This document shows, one piece after another, positions 37,501 to 49,500 of a stretch of 64,000 nt of DNA. Origin of the DNA: Bacteroidales bacterium (GTDB taxonomy: Bacteria > Bacteroidota > Bacteroidia > Bacteroidales > UBA4417); assembly GCA_016707705.1 (NCBI GenBank), contig JADJHD010000012.1, forward strand, positions 1-64,000. Direction: 5' to 3'. The notes beneath the pieces are model-generated. The model was not told the DNA's origin. It did not search any database and was given only the letters and a program-made list of their open reading frames with translations. The translations under genes were made by a program, and so were the position numbers. Position 1 is the stretch's first letter. Each line of letters begins with the position of its first letter.

Positions 37501-40500
37501 AGTATAGTATAGTTTCCAGCTACAAACTGTGGTCCGAAATTCAGACTGCTGCCTGTGCCTGCAAGTGTGTCGACATTGAATGTGCCATCAATTACGAGTA
37601 CATAACTAACTCCAACCTCTGAACCATTCAGGGTAATGACTGTACCTGCGCACTGTGTTCCCTGTGGGAATATGGTGAACATAAGTGGAGCAGGCTCAAT
37701 GTCTACCTGTCCGTTCATTGTGGTAGCGCAACCGTTAACACTGCTGATAGCAGCGATGGTATAGATACCTGGGATAGTTGCTGTTCCGAAACTGAGTGCG
37801 CTTCCGGTTCCTGCAACAACTGCGCCAACATTTACAGTACCGTTGCGAACCAGCTGGTAGTCAACACCCAATTCTGAATCATCAAGTCCTATAACACTTC
37901 CCGCGCAACTGATTCCGGCAGGTGTAATGTTGAAAGCTGTTGGAGCTGTCATGATTACAGTGCTTCCGAACATATTCGACTGGCAGGATGCTACTGCTGA
38001 ATAAGCTACTGCAGTATAGGTGCCGGGGATTAACTGTGCGCCAAAACTGATGGTTAAGCCCGTTCCCGGAATTGTATCCATTGGGAATACTCCATCACGG
38101 ATAAGAATGTAGTTCATTCCAACTTCTGATCCGTTGAGGCTGATAATGGTGCCCGGACAATGGTTTCCTGTTGGAACAAGTGTGAAAGGAACAGGATAAG
38201 GATACAGATTTACGCTTCCGTTCATAACTGCGATACATCCGTTTCCGCTTGAAGCTTCAACGGTGTAAAGTCCCGGAAGTGTCTGAACTCCAAAACTGAT
38301 CGCACTGCCTGTACCTGCTACAGGAGCTCCGATATTGAAAGTTCCATTCCTGCGAAGCTGATAGCTTACACCGATCTCGGAATTGTCAACACTTATGACT
38401 GAGCCAACGCAGGCAATGCCGGCTGGTGTGATGTTGTAGGCTATAGGGGCAACCTTAATGATTGAACTGTCGTTCATCATCAGCTGGCAAAGGGTGGTAG
38501 TATTGTATGCCAGAACAGTGTAGGTTCCGGTGGTTACCTGAGGACCGAAGCTGATTGCGCTTCCGGTTCCGGGGATAGTGTCAATGTTTAGGCTGCCGTT
38601 GAGAATCAGAACATAATTGATATTCAGTTCTGAACCATTGAGGCCTAATGAAGTGCCAATGCAGTTCGCACCGGTTGGCATCATGGTGTAGGCAACTGGT
38701 AAAGGATTAACTACAACGCTGCCGTTCATGTTGGCTGTACAAGCATTTGCTGATGTTGCAATAACAGTGTAGGTTCCGGCAAGGGTTGGGATGCCAAAGC
38801 TGATGGCTGAACCTGTTCCTGCTACAGGACTTCCTGAATTGATTGTACCATTCAGTCTGAGCTGATAGGTAACTCCAACTTCGGAATTGTCAAGTCCTAA
38901 TGCATCGCCCAGACAAGCAACTCCTGTTGGGGTCATGTTGTAAGCCAATGGGGCAACCTTGATTATTGAGTTGCCATTCATTGTATTCTGACAGGAAGTA
39001 AGGCTATTTACTGCGATAACTGTATAGGTTCCGGGAATCGACTGTGGACCAAAACTGATAGCAATACCGGTTCCGGCTACTGTGTCAATGTTTACTGAGC
39101 CATTGAGTACAAGGATATAATTAACGTTAAGTTCTGAGCCATTGAGGCCAATGATCGTATTGACGCAATTGGATCCGGAAGGTGTGACAGTGAACAGAAC
39201 TGGTAATGGATTTACTACGATTGTGCCGTTCATTGTTAAAGTACATCCATTGGCTGCAGTGGCTTCAACAGTATAAGTTCCGGGAAGCATCTGAGCTCCG
39301 AAGCTGATTGCTGATCCAGTTCCTGCAACCGGTGCACCAACGTTGGTGACGCCGTTGAGTCTGAGCTGGTAACTAACACCAATCTCAGAATCGTCAAGTC
39401 CTAAAGTTGCACCAATGCATTCCAGGCCAGCCGGGGTCATGTTGAATGCGGTAGGAGCAGCTTGAATAGTTACACTGCCATTCATTGTAGCCTGACAGTT
39501 GGTCAGGGTGTTGTAACCGTAAATGGTATAGGTTCCGGTAGTAGGCTGAGCACCAAATGAGATGGCAGCACCTGTACCCGGGATAGTATCAAGATTGAGC
39601 GTTCCGTTAAGAACAAGAACATAATTTACATTCACTTCTGAACCGTTAAGTCCGATAGCTGTGTTTGAACAGGTAGGACTGGCAGGAGTGATTGTGAAAA
39701 GAACTGGAAGATCATTGATTACCACTGAACCGATCATGTTTGCAGTACAACCGTTTGAGGAGGTAGCAATCACAGTGTAGGTTCCAACCAGTGCCTGAGC
39801 ACCGAAATTGATGGCAGCGCCTGTTCCTGCAACAGGAGCACCGATATTGGTGGTTCCGTTGAGGCGAAGCTGGTAGTCAACACCAACTTCAGAATTGCTG
39901 ATTCCGATAACAGCACCAACACATGCAAGACCTGCTGGAGTCATGGTGTAAGCGGTAGGCGCAGCCTGAATGTTAACACTGCCGTTCATTGTAGCCTGAC
40001 AGTTGGTCAGGGTGTTGTATCCGTAAATGGTATAGGTTCCGGTAGTAGGCTGAGCACCAAATGAGATGGCAGCACCGGTACCGGGGATAGTATCAAGGTT
40101 GAGTGTTCCGTTGAGAACCAGCACATAATTTACATTTACCTCTGAACCGTTAAGTCCGATAGCTGTGTTTGAGCAGGAAGGACCGGCAGGAGTGATTGTG
40201 AAAAGAACTGGAAGGTCATTGATTACCACTGAACCAATCATGTTTGCTGTGCATCCGTTTGAAGATGTAGCAATCACGGTATAGGTTCCAACCAGAGCCT
40301 GAGCACCGAAGTTGATGGCAGCGCCGGTTCCAGCAACAGGAGCACCGATGTTGGTGGTACCGTTGAGGCGAAGCTGATAGTCAACACCAACTTCAGAATT
40401 GCTGATACCGATAACAGCACCAGCACATGCAAGTCCTGCAGGAGTCATGGTGTAAGCGGTAGGAGCGGCCTGAATGGTAACACTTCCGTTCATTGTAGCC

Positions 40501-43500
40501 TGACAGTTGGTCAGGGTGTTGTAACCGTAAATGGTATAGGTTCCTGTAGTAGGCTGAGCACCAAATGAGATTGCAGCACCTGTACCCGGGATAGTATCAA
40601 GATTGAGCGTTCCGTTAAGAACAAGAACATAATTTACATAACGTTAAGTCCGATAGCTGTGTTTGAACAGGTAGGACTGGCAGGAGTGATTGTGAAAGAA
40701 CTGGAAGATCATTGATTACCACTGAACCGATCATGTTGCGGTACAACCGTTTGAGGAGGTAGCAATCACGGTATAGGTTCCAACCAGTGGCCGGTTGATG
40801 GCAGCACCTGTTCCTGCAACAGGAGCACCGATGTTGGTGGTTCCGTTGAGGCGAAGCTGGTCAACAAAATTGGCTGATTCCGATAACAGCACCAAACATG
40901 CAAGACCTGCAGGGGTCAGGTGTAAGCGGTAGGCGCAGACTGAATGGTAACACTTGTTCATTGTAGCCTGACAGTTGGTCAGGGTATTGTAACCGTAAAT
41001 GGTGTAGTCGGTAGTAGGCTGTGCACCAAAATGAGATGGCAGCACCGGTACCTGGAATAGTATCAAGGTTGAGTGTTCCGTTGAGAACCAGCACATAATT
41101 TACATTCACTTCTGAACCGTTAAGTCCGATAGCTGTGTTTGAACAGGTAGGACTGGCAGGAGTGATTGTGAAAAGAACTGGAAGATCATTGATTACCACT
41201 GAACCGATCATGTTTGCAGTACAACCGTTTGAGGAGGTAGCAATCACGGTATAGGTTCCAACCAGTGGCTGAGCACCGAAGTTGATGGCAGCACCTGTTC
41301 CTGCAACAGGAGCACCGATGTTGGTGGTTCCGTTGAGGCGAAGCTGGTAGTCAACACCAACTTCAGAATTGCTGATTCCGATAACAGCACCAACACATGC
41401 AAGACCTGCAGGGGTCATGGTGTAAGCGGTAGGCGCAGACTGAATGGTAACACTTCCGTTCATTGTAGCCTGACAGTTGGTCAGGGTATTGTAACCGTAA
41501 ATGGTGTAGGTTCCGGTAGTAGGCTGTGCACCAAATGAGATGGCAGCACCGGTACCTGGAATAGTATCAAGGTTGAGTGTTCCGTTGAGAACCAGCACAT
41601 AATTTACATTTACTTCTGAACCGTTAAGTCCGATAGCTGTGTTTGAGCAGGTAGGACTGGCAGGAGTGATTGTGAAAAGTACCGGAAGATCATTGATTAC
41701 TACTGAGCCAATCATGTTTGCAGTACATCCGTTTGAGGAGGTAGCAATCACGGTGTAGGTTCCAACCAGAGCCTGAGCACCGAAGTTGATGGCAGCACCT
41801 GTTCCTGCAACAGGAGCACCGATATTGGTGGTTCCGTTGAGGCGAAGCTGATAGTTGACATTCAGTTCAGAGTTGCTGATACCGATAACAGCACCAACGC
41901 ATGCAAGACCTGCAGGAGTCATGGTGTAAGCGGTAGGCGCAGCCTGAATGTTAACACTTCCGTTCATTGTAGCCTGACAGTTGGTCAGGGTGTTGTATCC
42001 GTAAATGGTATAGGTTCCGGTAGTAGGCTGAGCACCAAATGAGATGGCAGCACCCGTACCTGGAATAGTATCAAGGTTGAGTGTTCCGTTGAGAACCAGC
42101 ACATAATTTACATTCACTTCTGAACCGTTAAGTCCGATAGCTGTGTTTGAACATGAAGGACCGGATGGAGTGATTGTGAAAAGTACTGGAAGATCATTGA
42201 TTACCACTGAACCAATCATGTTTGCAGTGCATCCGTTTGAAGATGTAGCAATCACGGTGTAGGTTCCAACCAGTGCCTGAGCACCAAAATTGATGGCAGC
42301 GCCGGTTCCTGCAACAGGAGCACCGATGTTGGTAGTTCCATTGAGGCGAAGCTGGTAGTCAACACCAACTTCAGAATTGCTGATTCCGATCACAGCACCA
42401 ACACAAGCAAGACCTGCTGGAGTCATGGTGTAAGCGGTAGGAGCAGCCTGAATGTTAACACTGCCGTTCATGGTAGCCTGACAGTTGGTCAGGGTATTGT
42501 AACCGTAAATGGTGTAGGTTCCGGTAGTAGGCTGAGCACCAAATGAGATGGCAGCACCGGTACCGGGGATAGTATCAAGATTGAGAGTTCCGTTGAGAAC
42601 CAGCACATAATTTACATTTACCTCTGAACCGTTAAGTCCGATAGCTGTGTTTGAGCAGGAAGGACCGGCAGGAGTGATTGTGAAAAGAACTGGAAGATCA
42701 TTGATTACCACTGAACCAATCATGTTTGCTGTGCATCCGTTTGAGGATGTAGCAATCACGGTGTAGGTTCCAACCAGTGCCTGAGCACCGAAGTTGATGG
42801 CAGCACCGGTTCCTGTAACAGGAGCACCGATGTTGGTGGTACCGTTGAGACGAAGCTGATAGTTGACATTCAGCTCAGAGTTGCTGATACCGATAACAGC
42901 ACCAACGCATGCAAGACCTGCAGGAGTCATGGTGTAAGCGGTAGGCGCAGCCTGAATGGTAACGCTTCCGTTCATTGTAGCCTGACAGTTGGTCAGGGTA
43001 TTGTAACCGTAAATGGTGTAGGTTCCGGTAGTAGGCTGAGCACCAAATGAGATGGCAGCACCGGTACCGGGGATAGTATCAAGATTGAGAGTTCCGTTGA
43101 GAACCAGCACATAATTTACATTTACTTCTGAACCGTTAAGTCCGATAGCTGTGTTTGAGCAGGTAGGACTGGCAGGAGTAATTGTGAAAAGAACTGGAAG
43201 ATCATTAATTACCACTGAACCAATCATGTTTGCAGTGCATCCGTTTGAAGATGTAGCAATCACGGTGTAGGTTCCAACCAGAGCCTGAGCACCGAAGTTG
43301 ATGGCAGCGCCGGTTCCTGCAACAGGAGCACCGATGTTGGTAGTTCCATTGAGACGAAGCTGATAGTCAACACCAACTTCAGAATTGCTGATTCCGATAA
43401 CAGCACCAACACAAGCAAGACCTGCTGGAGTCATGGTGTAAGCGGTAGGAGCAGCCTGAATAGTGACACTGCCGTTCATTGTAGCCTGGCAGTTGGTCAG

Positions 43501-46500
43501 GGTGTTGTAACCGTAAATGGTATAGGTTCCGGTAGTAGGCTGAGCACCAAATGAGATGGCAGCACCGGTACCTGGAATAGTATCAAGGTTGAGTGTTCCG
43601 TTGAGAACAAGAACATAATTTACATTTACTTCTGAACCGTTAAGTCCGATAGCTGTGTTTGAGCAGGTAGGACTGGCAGGAGTAATTGTGAAAAGAACTG
43701 GAAGATCATTGATTACCACTGAACCAATCATGTTTGCAGTGCATCCGTTTGAGGAAGTAGCAATCACGGTATAGGTTCCAACCAGTGCCTGAGCACCGAA
43801 GTTGATGGCAGCGCCGGTTCCTGCAACAGGAGCACCGATGTTGGTAGTTCCATTGAGACGAAGCTGGTAGTTGACATTCAGTTCAGAGTTGCTGATACCG
43901 ATAACAGTACCAACACAAACCAGCCCTGAAGGTGTCATTGGATAGGCTGTTGGAGCCAGGTCAATAACTGATGAACCGTTCATTGCTGTTTCACAGAATG
44001 AGCTTGTGTTGTATGCAATAACGGTATAGGTTCCGGCAGTTACTTGTGGACCAAAATCAATTGCACCACCTGTTCCCGGGATGGTATCCATATGAACCAC
44101 TCCATTGTAAACAAGGATATAATTGTAATTCAAATCTGAACCATTCACACCAATTGATGTACCCGGACAATGATTTCCACTTGGAGTAACTGTATATACG
44201 GTTGGTAAAGGATCAAGTATTGTACTGCCATTCATGGTTGCATAGCAGTTGGTAGTATCATTGATTGCTCTTACAGTATAGGTTCCAATAGCATTCTGAA
44301 TTCCGAAAGTAATGGAGCTTCCAGTTCCGGCAACCGGTGTTCCAACCATCAGAGTGCCATTCAGCATCAACTGATAGGTAACGCCAAGTTGTGAACCGGC
44401 TAACCCTACAACACTTCCCATGCAAAGGACTCCTGCGGGGACGATGTCATATGTAATCGGACTGTCATTGAAAATTGCTGTCCCGTTCATTGGGGTGATG
44501 CAATAGGAAGTCTGGCTGATTGCAATTATAGTGTAATTGCCTTCTGTGGGCTGTGAACCGAAATTCAGCATGAAGCCTGTTCCATGGATGGTATCCAGAT
44601 GAATTGCATTTTCAAGCAATAAAACATAGTCAACACCAATCTCTGATCCGTTCAGATAAATCTCATCACCCTCGCAAGCTACTCCATTAGGAATAATTGA
44701 ATAGATTACTGGATCTGGATAGAGTGTTGCACTGTCCTGCATATAGGATACGCAGTTGGTTGTGTCATCAATTCCTATAACGGAATATATGCCTGGTAAT
44801 CCGCCAACACCAACATTGATAGGTCCACCTGTACCTGGAACCGGAGCTCCAAGGTCGAAAGTGCCATTCCAGCGCAACTGGTAACTGACGCCAAGTTCTG
44901 AGCCTGTCAGACTTACGGTCTGTCCCGGACAAAGAATTCCTGCAGGAATTACGTTGAATATCTGTGGTGCAACTTCTATATAGATGCTTCCGTTCATCAA
45001 AGCCTGACAACCGGTAGTCATGTTCACTGCAAGTATAGTGTAGGTTCCGTTTATGGTTTGTGGTCCAAAATCAAGAAATCCAACAAGTCCGGTACCTGGA
45101 ATTGAATCCATGGTAATTCCGTCCATGATCAGATAATACATTACTCCGGCATCAGATCCGTTCAAACGGATAATGGTACCCGGACACTGTGAACCCAGAG
45201 GATTCATTGTGTAAATTGTTGGCAAAGGATTGATTGCAATGGTTGCCTGCCCATTCATCATCTGTGTGCCTCCGTTGGTAGGGTTAATTGCGCGTACCTC
45301 AAATACTCCTGGTACGGTATAAGGACCCCAGTTCAAAACCAGGCCGTTTCCAACAATTGGCGCACCATATGGGAAGCCGTCCTTGATAAGCTGGTAATGT
45401 ATTCCCACTTCTGAACCAGTTAGTGAAACCAGAAGTCCGGGTTCGCCCTGACATATGATTCCGCCTCCAAATACATTAAATACATTGGGGAGAGGCAATA
45501 TCGTAATGCTTACGCTTCCATTCATATTTGCTGTACATCCTGAAACAGGGTCAGTAGCAACAACTGTATATGTTCCGGCAAGCAATTGAAGTCCGAAATC
45601 AATCGATGCACCGGCTCCTGTTACTGGGGCGCCAATCGGATTATTATTGAGGTAAAGCTGATATAAAACTCCGGCATCTCCGTAACTTAAGCCTACAGGA
45701 ACTCCGATTCCTCCAAATGGATAGGAACCACCTCCTGTTACCAGATATGAAGTTGGCGGAGGTAAAATCGTAATACCGGTACTGCCACTCATCATATTGA
45801 TACAGCCTGTAGCGTTATTGGTTGCCAGAACTGTATAGGTGAAAGCTGCTGTGCGGTTTCCAAAACTGATAGGTGAGCCCGTGCCTGTAACAGCTGGACC
45901 ATCAGGAACTCCTCCACGCAATAACTGGTAATTTGTTCCTGGCTCTGATCCACTCAAACCAATAGCAACTCCTGTTCCTGCAAAGCAATATGATCCGCCA
46001 CCGGTTACATTGAATACCAATGGCAGCGGATGAACGATTACAGTTACTGATGCAGTTGCTGTATTAAATCCATCATTTACCAGAACGCTGTAAGTTGTGG
46101 TTACATCTGGTGAAACCATCGGGTTCTGCTGCATTGAACTCCAAACAGGAATTCCGGCTGGATTACTGCTCCAGCTGTAGCTGTAGGTTCCCGATCCGCC
46201 TGAAGCCAAAGCATTCAGCTGTGACTGTGAGGTATCGGCGCAGATTTCATCAGGGACTGCAACTGCATTAACAGCTAATGCGCTGCCACTCAGTAAAACA
46301 GTCATCTGGTCATTTCCGATACATCCTTTGGCATCAGTAACACGCAATGTGAAACTGGTTGCTGAATAAAGGTTTGTTGTAACAGGGGTTGGAGTATTTG
46401 CTCCTCCTGCAATATTGATAAGTGGAATCCATGAATAACTCATAGGTCCGAATCCACCAGATACTGAACCGTTCAGGGTTGTGCTGGTTCCGTAAGGAAT

Positions 46501-49500
46501 AGTCTGGTCGATACCGGCATTTGCAACTGGTAAAGCATTGATTGTTACTGAAACACTACCGGTCATATTTACGGTACATCCGGTTGTAACTCTAGTTGCA
46601 TCTGCTGTATAACTGCCAGCAAGGGTTTGGTTGCCAAAACTGATAGCTCCACCGGTTCCTGAGATTGGAGCCCCTACAGGATTTCCATTGTTATACAATT
46701 GGTAGTTTACACCTGATTGTGAACCGGAAAGCCCAACGGTTACTCCACTTCCTCCAATGCAATATTCTCCGCCTCCGGTCATAAGGTATTGAACAGGTAA
46801 AAGGTTCACTGTTACTGAAACAGATGCAGTTGCAGTGTTGAAGCCATCATCGACCACAACAGTATAAACTGTGTTGACTATCGGTGAAACAGAAGCTGTT
46901 GATGAGGTGGAGGTAAATCCTGCTGGTGATGAAGTCCATGAATAGGTATAAGTTCCTGAACCACCTGCGGCATTTGCTGATATCGTGGTTGAATTTCCAA
47001 CGCATATGGTTGAAGGGACTGCAGCAGGACTGGCTGTTAATGCTGTTCCTGAAATGAAAACAGTCATCTGGTCAGTGTTTGCACAGCTGGCTGCATCACT
47101 TACTGATAGGGTATAGGTTCTGTCAGCATTAAGATTAATGGTCTGTGGGGCCAGGGTGTTTGCTCCTGATGCAATGTATGCGTTTGGTGTCCAGGTGTAT
47201 GTTAATCCACCTGTTCCACCACTTGAGGTTCCTGTAATTACTGTGCTTGTACCAAATGGTATGGTTATATCTGAGCCTGCATTTACAACCGGAAGTGCCC
47301 TGACTTTTACAACAAGGCTTTGGGGAATCCCGGCACAGAGGGTCGGAGCCTGTCCGTAGGGCTGAAGAACGTAAGTTACGTCGATGTCAGAATTGGTAAG
47401 ATTGGTCAGTACTTCATTTATGCTTGCAGAAGTACCTGAAGATGCTGCATTGGAGATTCCAGCTACAGCAGCGCGGGTCCAGTTAAATGTAGTTCCTGCC
47501 AGATTGGAGGTAATAAGGTAGTTAAAGTTCTGTCCGCTACAAACGGCTCCGGTTAAACTGCTTGTGATGGCAGGTATAGGATTGACTGTAGTAACATAAT
47601 TTGATGATATTCCGGTACATGCAGGACCGAAATTAGAAGTTGGAGTAATCAGATAGGTTACTGTTCCAGGTGTAGTTCCTGAGTTGCTGATAGTCTGAGG
47701 AGGAATTGTATTTGCACCTGAAGGCTGATATCCTGTTACATTTCCTGACGAAGGTGTTGCAAGCCAAGTAAATGTAGTTCCGGCAACATTTGAAACCAGA
47801 TTTACATTGGTTGAAGTTGCTCCTGAACAGATGGCTTGTGCCAAACTGCCATTGGTTACAAGTGGCAAAGGATTCACAGTTACGATATGGGTCTTGCTTA
47901 CTCCTGTACATCCGCTGTTTGAAGGAATCACTGTATAGGTTACATTTCCCTGAACACTAAGTGAGCTGTTAATGGTTTGTGCAGGTATATTCCCGTTTCC
48001 TGATGCTGTATATCCTGTTATGCCACCTGCTGAAGGTGTTGCCGACCAGCTGAAAGTGGTTCCGGCTACTGCTGAACTTAGTGCAACTGGAACTGTATTG
48101 GTTCCACTACAAATCGACTGGCTGGCCAGACTTAAGTTTACATCAGGAATTGGATTAACAGTAACTACATAATTGCTTGTTGGTCCAACACAACCGTTGG
48201 CAGTTGGTGTAATGGTATAGGTTACAGTACCGGGGATAGTTCCGCTGTTGATGAATGTCTGGTTTATTGTATTGCCGCTTCCATTAGCAAATCCGCTTAT
48301 CCCTGGTGTTCCGTTTGCTGTATAGGTGTAGGTAGTGCTGGCTACATTTGAAGTCAGACTTAAAACAAAGGCTGCACCTGAACATCTTGTTGCTCCGAGT
48401 GGATTGTTCGTCACATGTGGTGTTGGATAAACAGTTACTGTAAGGTTTGATGGTCCAACAGTACATCCGTTGAGGCTCATCATAATGGCGTATACCACAT
48501 TTCTGGCTACATTGTCATTATTTGTGAGTGTCTGCGAAATGGTTGATCCTGTTCCATTACTGTATCCTGTTACACTGCCTGTTGCTGAAGCTGTCCAGGC
48601 AAAGGTTACTCCTGCATAATTTGCAGTCAGGTTGATAACAACCGGATCTCCTGAACAACTTGTTGTTGTGGTTGGCGAAACAGTCAATACCGGTGCTGGG
48701 ACAACAGTTACAACAACTGTAATGTCACTTCCGGTGCATCCTCCCATTGTTGGTGTTACAACATAGGTAACATCATGTGGAGCATTGGATGTATTGATTA
48801 GGGTCTGTGTAATTGAACTTCCGGTGCCATCAGAAAATCCAAGTATCGAACTTGGTGCCGAAGCTGTCCAGCTGAAAGTGGTCCCGGCAACAGCTGAAGA
48901 AAGCATGATACCGGTAGTATTGCCTGAACAGATTATTTGTGACGATGGTGTAGCAACTGCTACAGGAATCGGATTTACATAAACATAATAGTTGCTCGGA
49001 ATACCAGTACATCCTGCAATATTACCGCTTGGCATAATATCATAGGTTACAACGCCCTGAACATTGCTTGGGTTGAAGATGGTCTGAGCAGGTAATGTAT
49101 TGGTACCGCTTGCCTGATAACCTGACACACTCGGAGGAACTGCAGTGGCAGTCCAGTTGAAGGTGGTTCCGGTTACATTCGAATTCAGTGTTACCGGGGT
49201 TGTCGTTCCTCCTGAACATATAGTCTGATCCATCGGAATGTTTATAACCGTAGGTGATGGATTAACTGTGAAAGTGAAGGAGGTTACAGTTCCCGGACAA
49301 TGATATGGTGCCGGACCGGTTGGTGTGACCGTATAGGTAACAGTACCAACAGTCATCAGCGTGCTGAATATCTGCATGGCTGGAATATTGCCAGTGCCGC
49401 TGGCAATGTATCCACTCAGTCCTGGAGTTGCTGAGGCAATCCAGCTGAATGTCGTTCCGGCTACATTTGATGTGAATACAACTGGTGAAGTAGTTGTACC

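Noticed and set aside
37190..46018. CRISPR-like regular repeat spacing
   Set aside because: Units are 252/504 bp, in frame and protein-coding with no unique spacers; this is an internal gene repeat.
47138..47359. Antisense open frames inside the giant adhesin gene
   Set aside because: They are by-products of its Thr/Val/Gly-rich codon composition; none has a recognisable product or start signal.
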